A stretch of DNA of 64,000 nucleotides, from assembly GCF_963855985.1 (NCBI RefSeq), contig NC_087111.1, forward strand, positions 5,337,001-5,401,000, written 5' to 3'. The notes below the pieces were generated by a model, which was given only the letters and a program-made list of their open reading frames with translations, had not been told where the DNA came from and did not search any database. Shown here one piece after another: positions 41,314-52,666 of this stretch (the first letter of the stretch is position 1; every line of letters begins with the position of its first letter). The position numbers and the translations under genes are program-made. Source of the stretch: Ostrinia nubilalis (taxonomy: Eukaryota; Arthropoda; Insecta; Lepidoptera; Crambidae).

Positions 41314-41511
41314 GGGTTATTGTCGATTTGTCACAAAATTCGTCACAGGAAAAACGTGAGTGAATTCGTAACACTTTAATTTTTCAGAAATAAATGATGC
41401 AGTAAATAATTAAAAAATAGATACATATTATTCGTGTTTCTAACTTAACATTCAACTAAAAGATTTTAAAAAGTGCGACGAATTAAATTTATGACAAGTC
41501 GTCAATCACCT
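41314..41511. mobile_element. MITE, GGTTATTGTCGA termini, copy 2
   Basis: 'ggttattgtcgatttgtcac' on the left and a degraded complement, 'gacaagtcgtcaatcacc', on the right. Diverged relative of 36891-37061. Confidence 0.5.
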
Positions 41512-43539
41512 CTAATAAGGTATACCTCTACAATCGAATAGTGCAGATTATTACATACTACAGTAATGTAAATACTTCATACTATGTAATTTATATGCGT
41601 TTAGGCTAAATATGCGTATTTGATATGAATAGTGTGTCATGCAATAATAGTTGCTTTTAAAACGGCAATTGAACAACTTTTCTAAAACACTCATTTCAAA
41701 CTTTAAATATCACTGTATGTCCAATAATTAATTTTTAATAATATTGAGTTATGTGACAGGTTTGTTCTATTTTATTAGTCTTGTCCTGAGCCTTAAGAAA
41801 AGGCAAGAAGGTTAAAAATATGATGTCAACTATTAGCCCCTGCCTTTCAAGGATAAATGTGAGAAACCACTCTTTTCGAGTATCTGTCTTCACTGTTGTA
41901 TAATTGTGTAGAAATATAATAAATTATGTGAAATGCTTACGTTAAAATGATTTAATGATGTTCTGTCAATAATTATGTTATGTAAATAAAAGTTTTTACT
42001 GTCTAAATGTTATCATATCAAGTAGATAAGGTTTCTTAGGGATCGTGCCGATGCCGGTGTCTGGTAATACTAAGAGTTTCTAGTCAAAAATAAAGTATAT
42101 TTGAAAAATATCTGTTATTTTTTATCTTTACCTAGTAAACAAGACCGTAACAAACAAGTAAAATGTTTTCATTTGGCATTGAGTTTTTCCTCAATCCATG
42201 TTTTGTACTTAAATATTTTTGTGATGTTGGCATGCATCAAAACGTAAAGGATATTCGCTCAAAATAGCCTGTATTTCCCGTTTCATTAAAGTTAATGTCG
42301 ATTTTCCATAGAATCGATTTATGACAGAAAGCTCGTATAATTTCGTCACACCTAACATAATTATATCTCGTGACTAATTTGACACGTATTTAATTCCTTT
42401 TAATGTATGATATTTCAATGTGTGACAAACCGACTTTGTAGCAAATTGATACACGAAATAGGTACCTAGGTACATTAAAAAAAAACCCCAAGATTTATTT
42501 TTATAAATTTTACCTTTAGCTACCGAGAGTTTACACACTTAAGAAAGGTATGTAAGGTAAGGTAGGTAATCAATATTAAATAACAGTAATTATAATAATT
42601 ATGTTTCTCACTTACAACCTAATTTCATTGCTCAAGTTATGTATTCTACGACTACATTCTAACATTACAATATAGTAACCACAGAGCAGAACTAGTTAGT
42701 ACATAATTCTATGAATTCCTGAATCTTCACCCAAATACCAACTATGCCGCAGGTATTCAAGGACTTAGGCGTACTTTACTTAGTTATTTAGTAATGTCAG
42801 GTAAAATTAGTGGTAAAGCACAAAATTTACGGCCAAATCAAATAATCATAAGATTTTTTCTAAAACAGGCAGATAAAGCATGGTTTTTCATTTCAAAAAT
42901 GAACTGCCCATGGACTCAATTACTCAAAAAAAGAAACAATTGAAACCACTATTTAAAAAGTGCAAAAGACAAAAAGCTTTGTTTTCAACTTTTGACCAAC
43001 CGTTTTAATTATTATTTTTAATTAACACCTAGATATCAAGAATAAACACATAAACTATGTAGAAATTGATCCTTTTTGTAAGTGTTTTTTTTAGTTTATA
43101 AATAGTTAATTGGTTTGCTCGTTTCTTTTACAGAGAGAAACAGAAGTTTTTAAAACAGTCGCAACCATTTTCGTTTGAAATTTCACTTAAAACATGCAGT
43201 GAAAAACAAAAGCCAATCCAACACTCGCTACGAACACTACGAACTACGAGTTGTCACGTAGCGATTATTCGTAGCACTACGACCGCTTGCTCGTAGCAAC
43301 CTCGTAATCACACGGACTGTATGCATAAAGGCTTTCAATGAGGTATTTTACGAAATACTGAGCAACTACGTTCCGAGTGTACCTCATTCAGGCTTGTATT
43401 ATGAAATGGTACTCAAGTTTGAATCTAAGACTCAAGAATGCTTTTAGAACTAACAGCTATTCAAAATTTGAGTCTCAGTCATTAATGTATGACTTACTTG
43501 TGATTTCGATTGGATTTTTGAGCTATGTATCTAATTATT

Positions 43540-43700
43540 ATCATTACCATCATTTCAGCCACAGGACGTCCACTGCTGAACATAGGCCTCTCCCAGTTAT
43601 TTTCAAATCGCCTGGTTGGTGGCGGCCTGCATCCAGCACCTTCCTTCTACCTTTATAAGGTCACTGTTCACCTTGTGGGTGATATCCACTCCAAAATGTC
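43540..43700 (-). mobile_element. RTE-clade LINE 3' fragment
   Basis: 'catcatttcagccacaggac', 'tgaacataggcctctccc' and 'ggcggcctgcatccagc' mark the 3' end of an RTE-type LINE on the - strand. The tail is short and the copy is truncated. Confidence 0.65.
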
Positions 43701-44914
43701 CGTTAACATAGTCCATTGTTGTTTCTAATACAGACCGTATGCGGGTAGGTATTGGTGAATCTCACTGTTTTTTGACAAAATTACTAGTTCATTCAAACCA
43801 ATAATTAAAAGTAAATTTAAGTTAGGTGAGCTGTCTGTTCTTCGTTACCTATGTTCCAGTATAAGACAGTATGAATATGAAATAATAACTCGTCGCCCGC
43901 ATCCAAAGTGTTCCAGTTCCAAAGACAGTTCCAATTTGGTAATTAATGGAACTTTAAGCATCAGCAGGCCTATTCAAAAACGCCTCTATTCGATTCTATC
44001 TGTCACTGTTGCTCTTACAGGTATCTTATTGGGCGTGAGAAGGATGGAGACATTCGAAGTATAAGGTGATGTTCTTCAGAGTAGGTCGGCAAGATACAGT
44101 CGGTCAAGCGGGTAATTGATTGAAGGAAGAGAGTTTAACTCAAAGGGTTTAACTAACTGAAGATAAGTTAAGGAAAATTTGAAAGATTAAAGCTAATACC
44201 AAATGAGGTTTGATCACTTTGGAGTTTTATTACTAGCTTCTTTAACTTGTTTAGATGTAACTTGCTGACAGATTTCTATTCTATACAACATAATATTTAT
44301 TAACGTTACCTAAATTACAGTTTGAGTTCCTTCAATTTAATAATATTCATAAGTAGGTATACTACAAATTACGACTGCGAGATAGTCCATTTTAACACTT
44401 TGGTGGACAGTACAAGTTAAGAATTACTTCCCAAATGACACTCTTATTCACGTACATTGTGTACCATCAATGTGTTAAAAAAGGATTTTAAGTGACATTT
44501 TATGGGAGAGTCTAGTAACTGTTGCTATACATTTCTAATGTAACACTGGTACAAAAAATAATAGGTAAACAAAACGGAAAATGAAAAAGTAAAATTGCCA
44601 GCGAGAGAATCGCTAGTGACAGGTACAAACTGTACAAATCGTAGTTACACGAGAGGGTTTATTCTCTAATCTAATTCGATTCCATTGTGTAAACAAAAAG
44701 ATGTATTTCTAACTAGTTAGTTTTTTTCTTTTGATTTTGAACAGTTTTAAAATAAATTAAAAAAAATCTAACTGCCTAAGGTGAGAATTGATTTTAATTT
44801 ATTATAATCAAATAATATCACCTTCCCTTTTTCGATCTAAAAATTATTACCCATAGTCTAATACCTACGTATAAAATGGTGCTAAACATGTAGGTAAGTA
44901 GTATTATATATAAT

Positions 44915-44969
44915 AAAACTATTTTAGTAAGTACCTACTACTTACGTAGGTACTTACTAAAATAGTTTT
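44915..44969. repeat. Perfect 24-bp hairpin, 7-nt loop
   Basis: Arms 44915-44938 and 44946-44969 are exact inverted copies beginning AAAACTATTTTAGTAAGTAC, with loop TACTTAC. It may be a tiny MITE remnant or a structured RNA. No supporting context was seen. Confidence 0.7.
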
Positions 44970-45219
44970 CTAAAGAACAGACGGCAGTCTCTGTGTGTAA
45001 TTGCTTTTGCTAAGTGCATCATCTAATTACAACATACATATTCATGCCTTCGTACAACTTAACACAGTAAAAGAGTAAATAAATATGCAGTTATCTGCTG
45101 TCATACGCATACTTTAATAAAAAAGTGACTTCTTTTTGAGTGCACGCGGTTCACAACTTCAAAAACCATCGTCAAGCCACTAACAGCTACCAATGCGATT
45201 AAAGAAGGGGTATATTCTC

Positions 45220-45360
45220 CAATCTCCGAACCGCTCGACCCGCTACCGGTCGATACTCTGACCGCGCTATTTCTATTGACCTGGAAGACGGTTTATTTTT
45301 ACATTAAGCTGTATGGAAATGGGTCGTAGTTAGCGAGGGGTCACTCGTTAGCGGAGATTG
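45220..45360. mobile_element. 141-bp MITE, CAATCTCCG termini
   Basis: 'caatctccgaaccgctcgac' on the left pairs imperfectly with 'gtcactcgttagcggagattg' segments at the right end. Noncoding, with no clear duplication. Confidence 0.55.
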
Positions 45361-46155
45361 CTTTACAGGCATTATTTATGAGATGGACATTTTGGTTGTT
45401 TATCAATAACGTGGTTGTTTTTCGTGTCGTTTACCTACGCTTCTACTTGTTAAATTATTTTATTGTCACTTATAGATAACTACTCTGTGCCGTGAATAAA
45501 CATTTTCTTGTATACTAAGTTATTAAAGTAAAAATCAATGTAGGACACCAAGACTGTCCCACAAAAAAACGATTAACGAATAGTGTAGGTCACAACCTTA
45601 TTCCAATTAGGACAAAGACTTGTTGCGAAATTTTTGGGTGTCACGGACTATTTGACGGTGATTGTACCTACGTTTTCAGTAAAACTAAAGTAGTAAAAAT
45701 ACTATATTTTGTCTTTGACAACATTTTTTCAGAACCCTTAAAAATGCGATTTTTTTTCAATATCGCATGCTCGCTAAAACTTATTTAAAATAGGACCCCA
45801 GACAATAAATCAACGTCCGCGCGTAAAAAAGCGAGCGCCACCGTTCGTTTCGAAGCTTCCAAAAGCTCGCTGTTAAAACTTCAACGTGTCACGGACCGTT
45901 GATTTTGGGCTGCAAATTGATTTCGTTCTTGAAAAATGCAATATTTGCTTTTGTTTAGAAGTGATTTTTTTATACCGCTATGAATATAAGTACTACTTGG
46001 TGTAAGGAGACTTCAGACATCACGGAGCGAAAAGAAAATAGCACATTTATCGTCATCAAAATATTACGAATGTTGATTTGTCGACTAAAAATGAAAATAA
46101 TAAAAATATCCATAAATTTATTTTTTATGCCCAAACCATTTTTAAATTACATTTT

Positions 46156-47085
46156 TGTGTACGACCGCCCACTGTTGGGATCTGAAGTAGCCGCTCGGTG
46201 TGTCGGTGCGTGCACTGGGTCTGATCGGCGGAGCTCGAACCGCCAACCGTTCATCGATAGTTCTTGATAAATAAAAACGCAATGGACTGTATAGCTTCTT
46301 TAATCACTTTACAAATTCACAAATCTTCACTTAACACTATGTAGGTCCTGTCCTTAAGTCTAGAACTACACTACACTTTGCCCGTTCGAATAGGGCAACC
46401 GCGTCGCGTTTAGGAGGAGCTTAGCTCGACTCGCACTTATTCCGATTTCTCTGCACTGGACTGACTGGATTCACGAACTCACAAACTGCGAACTAACTCA
46501 GGAACGAACTCACTTTTTTGGGCTCGAGGCGCGCTTCTTATGTCTTGTCTGAGAGCGAGGGTTTAGTCGCGGCAATCGCCCATAATCTACACCAATCGCC
46601 ATGCCCGAATGTAGGCTATCTCTCTTTCAAACCCTCCCTCTCAGACAGACGCGTCCGTGAGCGCTCACATGCCTATCTCGCTCACTCCTAAGCGATTCCC
46701 TATCTTCTTATTCTTAATTATCTGTTTTCCTTAATTAATATGTGTCCTCTTTATTATTTTCATGTAAAAAGTAATACATAGGTTTCGTCTTTCCTTATAT
46801 ATTACAATTTAACTTAGTCCTTAATAAATTACATCTTCTATAAAGAATTATTCATCATTTACCATCTTTACTTACGTAACTTACATAAACGGTTATTATT
46901 TCCATAAATTATATATCAAGCTATTTAATATTATTACAGAGACCATCAAATACATGTTAAAACCTTAAATATTCAATAATTAACATACAAAACATACACA
47001 TTTACAGTTTACGCGCAACGGTGTACGCATTCGTTCGCGCCACTATTTCGCCGATTTCCTCCTTCTCGGCGAGTCGTCCCCAACA
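46156..47085 (-). repeat. BEL LTR A (3' LTR of the left unit)
   Basis: On the + strand it starts TGTGTACGACC and ends CCCCAACA. It matches LTR C at all sites compared except one substitution at the fifth position of the terminus, and differs from LTR B in a block around 46310-46510. It adjoins the ATTTT duplication. Confidence 0.9.
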
Positions 47086-47100
47086 GTTCTCCCCCCGGCG
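47086..47100 (-). promoter_or_regulatory. Polypurine tract of the left BEL unit
   Basis: On the - strand a GGGGGGAGAAC run lies directly before the TG of LTR A, the expected site of plus-strand priming. The same tract adjoins LTR B at 53598-53612. Confidence 0.75.
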
Positions 47101-47116
47101 AAGCTCCCGGCGCCGC

Positions 47117-48292
47117 CTACTCCATCCTCAGCACGGCGAGCCGAGTCACGGGGCGTCGGAAGACGCCGCCCTTGGTCCGGATCTCCGCCACTCGTACTGC
47201 TCCGTCAGGCCCCGGCCAAACTCGCTCCACGACGCCTCGCGGCCACGTGTTTCGGGGTAGGGCGTGGTCCACAACGACCACAAGGTCGCCAGGGGCTAGT
47301 TGTCGCTGCTGGTTCTGCGATTGGCCGCGCGGTACCAGGGTAGGGAGGTACTCGCGCAACCATCTCCTCCAGAAGGCGTCGGCAAGCGCTTGCGTCGCGC
47401 GCCAAAGCCTCTTCTCGTCAGCGCTTGTCGGGCCCGTTAGGGGTAGACCCGATGATGTCCCCAACAGAAAGTGGTTAGGGGTGAGGGCCTCGGGATCTCG
47501 CGGATCAACCGAGACGTGGGTGAGTGGGCGAGAATTGACTGAATGCTCAGCCTCACTCAGCAATGTGGCGAGTACCTCTTCGCTCGGCACCCGCTCGCGC
47601 AGCGTGGCGGCCAATGCCACCTTGATGCTCCTGATCAGACGCTCCCACGCACCGCCCTGGTGCGGAGCGCCTGGTGGGATGAACTGCCATCGGACCCTCT
47701 GTGTGAGAGCCGCATCCTTCAGCTCCGGCAGCCACTCCTTGAACGCTGCTCGCAGTTCCTGGTCCGCGCCCCTGAAGTTGGTCCCATTGTCGGACCAGAT
47801 CACTGCCGGCCATCCTCGTCGCGCCGCCATCCGGCGCAACGCCATGATTGCAGAGTCGGTGCTCAGGGAAGGTACCAACTCAATGTGCACTGCTCGCGTG
47901 GTGAGGCACGTGAAGAGTGCACCCCACCTCTTCTCTCGACGGCGCCCGATCTTCACCAGCATCGGGCCGAAGTAGTCCACTCCGCAGTGAGTGAAGGCCC
48001 GCTGAAAGTCTTTCAGTCGGGAATCAGGTAGGTCTCCAGTTATTGGCTGCTGCGGTGTCGCCTTCCTTATTCGACAAAGCTGGCACGAGTGTGCCGCTGA
48101 GCGAACCGCCGTTCTCAGCCCCAGTATTGCGTACTTTTGCCGCAACTCGTTCACGACTCTCTCATTGTTTGCATGGAGAGCCCGCTCGTGGTAATGTTTC
48201 ACCAGCAACTTCGTCAGCTGATGCCTTCTGTCTAGGATGATCGGCCTTTTCACATCTTCGTCGACTGCTGCTCTTTGTATGCGACCCCTCAT
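47117..48292 (-). CDS. BEL/Pao integrase, left unit (391 codons)
   Basis: Retroelement integrase: zinc-binding HHCC region near residues 33-73 (HYHERALH, then CQLC), catalytic core with Asp106 (GVDYFGP), Asp168 (WSDNGT) and Glu217 (GAWERL), and a C-terminal DUF5641-like domain (LAPGDLVVVVD to the end). It normally inserts element cDNA in the nucleus. The ATG overlaps the stop of the upstream ORF as ATGA, a -1 relation, whereas BEL elements usually encode one polyprotein. The first codons correspond to the end of the linker before the zinc domain, so the ORF probably starts inside what was a continuous frame. The frame is otherwise intact and the translation equals that of the right unit. Confidence 0.9.
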   Translation of the reverse strand: MRGRIQRAAVDEDVKRPIILDRRHQLTKLLVKHYHERALHANNERVVNELRQKYAILGLRTAVRSAAHSCQLCRIRKATPQQPITGDLPDSRLKDFQRAFTHCGVDYFGPMLVKIGRRREKRWGALFTCLTTRAVHIELVPSLSTDSAIMALRRMAARRGWPAVIWSDNGTNFRGADQELRAAFKEWLPELKDAALTQRVRWQFIPPGAPHQGGAWERLIRSIKVALAATLRERVPSEEVLATLLSEAEHSVNSRPLTHVSVDPRDPEALTPNHFLLGTSSGLPLTGPTSADEKRLWRATQALADAFWRRWLREYLPTLVPRGQSQNQQRQLAPGDLVVVVDHALPRNTWPRGVVERVWPGPDGAVRVAEIRTKGGVFRRPVTRLAVLRME

Positions 48293-51200
48293 CCTGATGA
48301 TGCCATCGCAGGGTCCAACGCGAATAGTCGACTTTCCTTTGGAATCGGCTTTCCAGTCCTCAATTCTTTCACTTCCTTGGGGAAACTCTCCTGTTGCGCC
48401 ATGATGGTTAGGATCTTCTCCGCGCCTTCCAGGTGCTGCACGTCCAGTTCTCTTTTGCTCTTCGTCTTCACTCTTTGGATGAAGAGCAATACATACGCCA
48501 ACGTCCTCACAAGTTTCTCATAGCTGGAGAATCTGCTCATGTCTATGAGGGTGTCATGTGGCTCCTCTTGCGCCGTGTGCACCGCTCGCTCCTCCAGTTC
48601 AGGCCATGAGGCCTCCGGGTCTTTCAGAAACTCGGGACCGTTGAGCCAAGTCGTCGTTATGACCTCCCCATCCAGTTTCTTCCTGGTCGCCTCGTCGGCG
48701 ACATTCATTTCGGTGGGGACCCAGCGCCATTCTTGGGGTTCGGAGTCTTCTTGGATCTCTCCCAACCTTACTTGTACGTACTGTCGCTCGAGCTTGGCGC
48801 CATTCTTTATCCAATGCAGGACGGTGCTGGAGTCGGTCCAGTAGAAGGTCCGGCTGAACCGCAATCGATGCTCCCGCTTCAGGGAGACCGCGAGTCTAGT
48901 TGCGATCACTGCTGCCTGCAACTCCAGCCTTGGGATAGTCTGGGTCTTCTTTGGTGATACTTTCGCCTTGGAGGCGAGCAGGCTCACCCCGGCGCCTCCG
49001 TTCTTCTTTGGGAAGCGCGCGTATGCCACTGCTGCATAACCCTGCTCGCTCGCGTCGCAAAACACGTGTAGTTCGCCCTCTTCCGTTTCCCGCAATTTAT
49101 CGTACTTCCTTTGGATTTTAATCTCCGCCAATTGGTCGAGCCTGCCGAGCCAAATCTTTATTTCTTGGGCTTCAGGCGCATCCAGTTCTTGGTCCCAATC
49201 AATTTCTGACTTCCACACATCTTTTAATATAATCCTTCCAGTCAGTATGTGCGGACTAATTAGTCCCAGTGGGTCATAGAGAGACATTACCAGACTTAGT
49301 GTTTGTCGCTTGGTTGGTATCTTCATCCCGTCCTTGATCTCGGCTGGCACCCGTGCCATCCTTGTGTTGAACCCTATCTGGTCTGTAGCAGGGTGCCAGA
49401 TCATGCCCAGTGTTTTGTCGGGGGCCTCTGGTCTATTTGTTAAGATGACATCCTCTTCTCGAGCTAGCTTTTCGACCGGCAATGTTTTTAGCACTCCTGT
49501 GGCATTGCTGCTCCAACACCTGAGGTTGAAACCCGCTCTTTCGTGTACTGAGTTGACTTCTTCAGCGACTTCACTCGCCTCTTCTTCTGTTTTAAAACTA
49601 TCTATATAGTCATCCATGTAGTGACAGTGGGTGATGGCCCGATATGCTCTGGGGTGCTCCTTTCTAAAAGATTCGGCGTTATAGTCTCGCGCACTGTGTG
49701 CTAAAAAGGGGGAGCAGTTTGCGCCAAATATTAACCTCTTGAACTGATATCGCTGTGGCGGGTTTGTTCGATCCTCCCCCCGCCACAGGAAAGTCAGCGC
49801 AGGCCGGTCTTCCTTTCGAACCTGCACTTGTAAGAACATTTCTGCGATGTCAGCGGAAACTGCCACTTCTTCCTCTCGGAAGCGGTACAAGATGCCGGGT
49901 AAGTCCTTTAGACGGTTAGGCCCCTCCAGTAAATAGTCGTTCAAGCAGCGTCCGTCGCTTTGAGCTGCAGCGTCAAAAACCAGGCGTATCTTCTCTGGTT
50001 TGTTCAAATTTGTCGTCGCGAAATGCGGAAGGAACCACCTCTTTTCTTCTTCTAGTCGTGTCACGGGTTCCACATATCCTTTCTCTATTAATCTTCTTAT
50101 TTGCAGCTCGTAACTTGATTTAAATGTCGGATTTCGGTCCATCCGCCGTTCGAGGTTCACGAGTCTCTTCAGCGCCTCCTTGTAGCTTGGAGGTAGGGTA
50201 ACATTTCCTTCTTTCCAGGTTAACCCTACCTCGATGCGCTCGTCTGGCGTTCTGCGCACTGTCTCTCTAAACGTTGATTCGGCCTTCTCCTCGGCGGGCT
50301 TGGTGGCCTTCCTCACACCCACACCGAGCGCCTCCATTTCAAAATTCCAAGCCACTATCTTCTCTAGGTTGTCCACGATGTGGAGCACCGTTCCACCGTT
50401 CTTCTTTATCATCCTGAACGGCAGGATCCCATGAACCACCCATCCCAGCGGAGTCCTAGTTGCCGCTGGCTCGTGCTTTGCTCCTCGTCTCACGTCGGTG
50501 GCCACGAGCAAGTCCCAATGATCGGCCCCTATTAGGACCTGTGGCTTCGCCTTTCCATAGGTCAGACCTTCTATGTCCTTTAAGTGCGGGTACTTCGATA
50601 CACGACCTGGTACTGTCTGAGGTGTCAGCTCGAAGTTCTTCATTGTTCTCAACACCAGCTCGTGCTCCTCATTCTCGAACCGGCCCTTTATGTTTAACTG
50701 TACCTCGCGGCTGGCCTCCTCTTTCGTTGTCGCATTGACCCCCTTGATGGTTATGGGCCTCGGCGTCCCGCCCTTGGTTAGCGACTTCGCTAGGTCAGCG
50801 TCTATCAGTGAGACCGTAGCGCCTTCGTCCAGAAGGGCGTAGGTCCTTACCTCTCCTAGAGGGCCTCGCAGGGTCACCGGACACATCTTTAAAAGTACCT
50901 GCCGATCCGTAGTTGCGGTCGCAGTCACGACGGTCTCCTGCACAGGCGTAGTTCTCCGGTCCGCGTGCAGCAGGTGGTGATGAGGTCTAGCACAACGATC
51001 ACAAGCACGGGCTTTACAGTTTTGCCGTCTATGAGTGGACACTAGGCACAGGAAACACAATCGGCACTTCTTTATCAGTTCCCACCGATCCGATTCACTT
51101 TTGTCTTTGAACCGATCACAGTCTGGCACTAAGTGATCTCCACCACAACACACGCACTTTATTTGTCTTTTATTGTCACTAACTTGTCCATTATTGTCAT

Positions 51201-52320
51201 TGCGTGCGGTCGTTTCACTCGCGTTATATATTCGCGCACTTTTCTTCACTGGCGGCTTCGAAGTTGAGGCTTGCGTTCCGGAACCGGAGGCCATCGGCGT
51301 ATATGAGTACATCATCGCTTTGTCCGCCTCTTCCATTAGAAAGCGAGACAGTGCTACGATGTCTGATTCCCCCGGCCGCTTCCTGTCCGCTGCGAAGTCA
51401 CACCACCTCGTCCGTGTGTGAGGATTGAGTTTCTCAATGACATCCCTCGCCAACATAGGATTCATCAAATATCCACTGTTATCGATGTTCTGAATAATCG
51501 ATACGATATTCTGGAGCTTGATGGCGAACTTGTTGAGATCTATTGCTGCGGCTCCTGGTTTCGGCAGATGTCTGATCTCTTCCAGCGCACGATCTATTAT
51601 ATGCTCTGGCCTTCCATAGTACTGGTCTAACGTTCTCACTATCAATACTGGATCTGCTGCAGTGTAAAGTAGAGCCGCGACGACCTCTCTGGCCTCTCCC
51701 CTTAAACTCGACCGCAGCTTTGCTAGATTGTCGGCCGGTGTTCCCTTCGTTAAAATCCCGGAATCACGGATTGCCGCTCTAAACGGAAGCCACTCCGTTG
51801 CTGCTCCGCTGAATATTGGCAATTCCTGTCTCCCCGGCCGATAAGCCATATCTCTGATGGCTTCTGCTAGTTGTTCGATAGCGCGCCCGCTGCTTCTTTG
51901 ACGTTCCCGCGCAGGCGTCCGCGTCGGCGATCTTGAGTAGCGCCCCTCATCGGGGGGCTCCCCCCGTGGCGCACCCGTATCCTCAACACGCGTCGTAGTT
52001 GTCGCGGTCGCAATCGGCTGCTCGCGTAGCCAGCCTTCGACCCGCTCGTGTGCGTGGTCGCCGGTTTCGCTCGCAACTCTCTCTTCTTCTTGAATGTCTT
52101 CGATCTCGGCGGCCAAACGTTTCTTTATAAGGTCCGCTTCGAGTTCAAGTTCCTTCTTTCTAATCGCAGCCAACCGTTCCGCTGCCGCGATCTCCGCTGC
52201 TCTTATTCTGGCGGTCGCACTTGAGGTTGACCTCACTGATGGCGCACGTATGGTCACAGTTCTTGGCACCTCTGTTCGTGAGGGTTCTCTTTCTTGCCCC
52301 TCTCCTCTCGGGGGTTCCAT
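48289..52320 (-). CDS. BEL/Pao gag-protease-RT-RNase H, left unit (1343 codons)
   Basis: Same protein as in the right unit but lacking its first 63 residues. A 16-bp absence at about 52370/52371 relative to the right unit shifts the frame, and an 18-bp absence near 52402 adds to the difference, so the upstream gag segment falls out of frame and the ORF opens at an internal Met. From there it has the coiled, charged gag region, DUF1759-type domain, zinc knuckles, protease, RT with YMDD and RNase H. The one residue change I noticed against the right unit is Ile for Met in the gag domain. It probably makes a truncated gag, if expressed at all. Confidence 0.85.
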   Translation of the reverse strand: MEPPRGEGQEREPSRTEVPRTVTIRAPSVRSTSSATARIRAAEIAAAERLAAIRKKELELEADLIKKRLAAEIEDIQEEERVASETGDHAHERVEGWLREQPIATATTTTRVEDTGAPRGEPPDEGRYSRSPTRTPARERQRSSGRAIEQLAEAIRDMAYRPGRQELPIFSGAATEWLPFRAAIRDSGILTKGTPADNLAKLRSSLRGEAREVVAALLYTAADPVLIVRTLDQYYGRPEHIIDRALEEIRHLPKPGAAAIDLNKFAIKLQNIVSIIQNIDNSGYLMNPMLARDVIEKLNPHTRTRWCDFAADRKRPGESDIVALSRFLMEEADKAMMYSYTPMASGSGTQASTSKPPVKKSARIYNASETTARNDNNGQVSDNKRQIKCVCCGGDHLVPDCDRFKDKSESDRWELIKKCRLCFLCLVSTHRRQNCKARACDRCARPHHHLLHADRRTTPVQETVVTATATTDRQVLLKMCPVTLRGPLGEVRTYALLDEGATVSLIDADLAKSLTKGGTPRPITIKGVNATTKEEASREVQLNIKGRFENEEHELVLRTMKNFELTPQTVPGRVSKYPHLKDIEGLTYGKAKPQVLIGADHWDLLVATDVRRGAKHEPAATRTPLGWVVHGILPFRMIKKNGGTVLHIVDNLEKIVAWNFEMEALGVGVRKATKPAEEKAESTFRETVRRTPDERIEVGLTWKEGNVTLPPSYKEALKRLVNLERRMDRNPTFKSSYELQIRRLIEKGYVEPVTRLEEEKRWFLPHFATTNLNKPEKIRLVFDAAAQSDGRCLNDYLLEGPNRLKDLPGILYRFREEEVAVSADIAEMFLQVQVRKEDRPALTFLWRGEDRTNPPQRYQFKRLIFGANCSPFLAHSARDYNAESFRKEHPRAYRAITHCHYMDDYIDSFKTEEEASEVAEEVNSVHERAGFNLRCWSSNATGVLKTLPVEKLAREEDVILTNRPEAPDKTLGMIWHPATDQIGFNTRMARVPAEIKDGMKIPTKRQTLSLVMSLYDPLGLISPHILTGRIILKDVWKSEIDWDQELDAPEAQEIKIWLGRLDQLAEIKIQRKYDKLRETEEGELHVFCDASEQGYAAVAYARFPKKNGGAGVSLLASKAKVSPKKTQTIPRLELQAAVIATRLAVSLKREHRLRFSRTFYWTDSSTVLHWIKNGAKLERQYVQVRLGEIQEDSEPQEWRWVPTEMNVADEATRKKLDGEVITTTWLNGPEFLKDPEASWPELEERAVHTAQEEPHDTLIDMSRFSSYEKLVRTLAYVLLFIQRVKTKSKRELDVQHLEGAEKILTIMAQQESFPKEVKELRTGKPIPKESRLFALDPAMASSG

Positions 52321-52489
52321 TTCTTGACCCTCTTCTCGTAGTGGTCCAGTCGAAGGTGATTGCGGCGGCTCAGCGTGGCTTGTCGCGTTCTCGGCTGCTC
52401 CTCTTGGCTCCGGGTAACCACCATAGTTCCAGTTGATGATCGGGTTCTAAGTGCTCGTAGTCCGTAGGGTTCCAACTATGACCCGCTTC

Positions 52490-52645
52490 CTTACGTTCCG
52501 GTTTCCAAAGTCCGGGTTCCGTAGCTCGGGTTCCTTAGTTGGGGTTCCGTAGACCAGGGGTTCCGTAGTCCGGGGTTCCGTAGTCCGGGGTTCCCTACCC
52601 CAGGGTTCCGTATTCCAGGGTGCCGTAGATCCAGGGGTTCCGTAG
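52490..52645 (-). repeat. 15-bp tandem repeats in the BEL leader, left unit
   Basis: Imperfect tandem copies of GGTTCCGTAGTCCGG and variants lie between the primer-binding site and gag. Because 15 is a multiple of three, several frames stay open. The left unit has one repeat fewer than the right unit. Confidence 0.75.
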
Positions 52646-52663
52646 ATCCGGCTCGAAGGACCA
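52646..52663 (-). promoter_or_regulatory. tRNA-Tyr primer-binding site, left unit
   Basis: The + strand text ATCCGGCTCGAAGGACCA equals the 3' end of eukaryotic tRNA-Tyr (T-stem, acceptor TCGAAGG, discriminator A, CCA), so the - strand element RNA would pair with it. Three bases separate it from LTR B. Confidence 0.8.
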
Positions 52664-52666
52664 AAC

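Larger units (their letters stand above)
38932..46150. other. Intergenic or long 3' UTR sequence
   Basis: AT-rich, with no recognisable coding sequence. Contents: a LINE-like scrap at about 39925-40020 ('gtccccactgcaggagcacg'), a degenerate MITE at 41314-41511, a possible mRNA 3' end near 41986, 'cgtag'-rich repeat text at 43225-43320, an RTE 3' end at 43540-43700, a perfect hairpin at 44915-44969 and a MITE at 45220-45360. Confidence 0.45.

Noticed and set aside
46173..46180. TGTTGGG as the left edge of the BEL LTRs
   Set aside because: It gives no target duplication and leaves 20 bp between LTR and primer site. Starting at TGTG(C/T)ACG gives the ATTTT duplication and a 3-bp gap to the tRNA-Tyr site.
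47172..48031. Long + strand ORFs (267 and 162 codons) in the BEL array, also at 53684-54543
   Set aside because: They are antisense shadows of the integrase ORF, which has catalytic motifs and domain order on the - strand.
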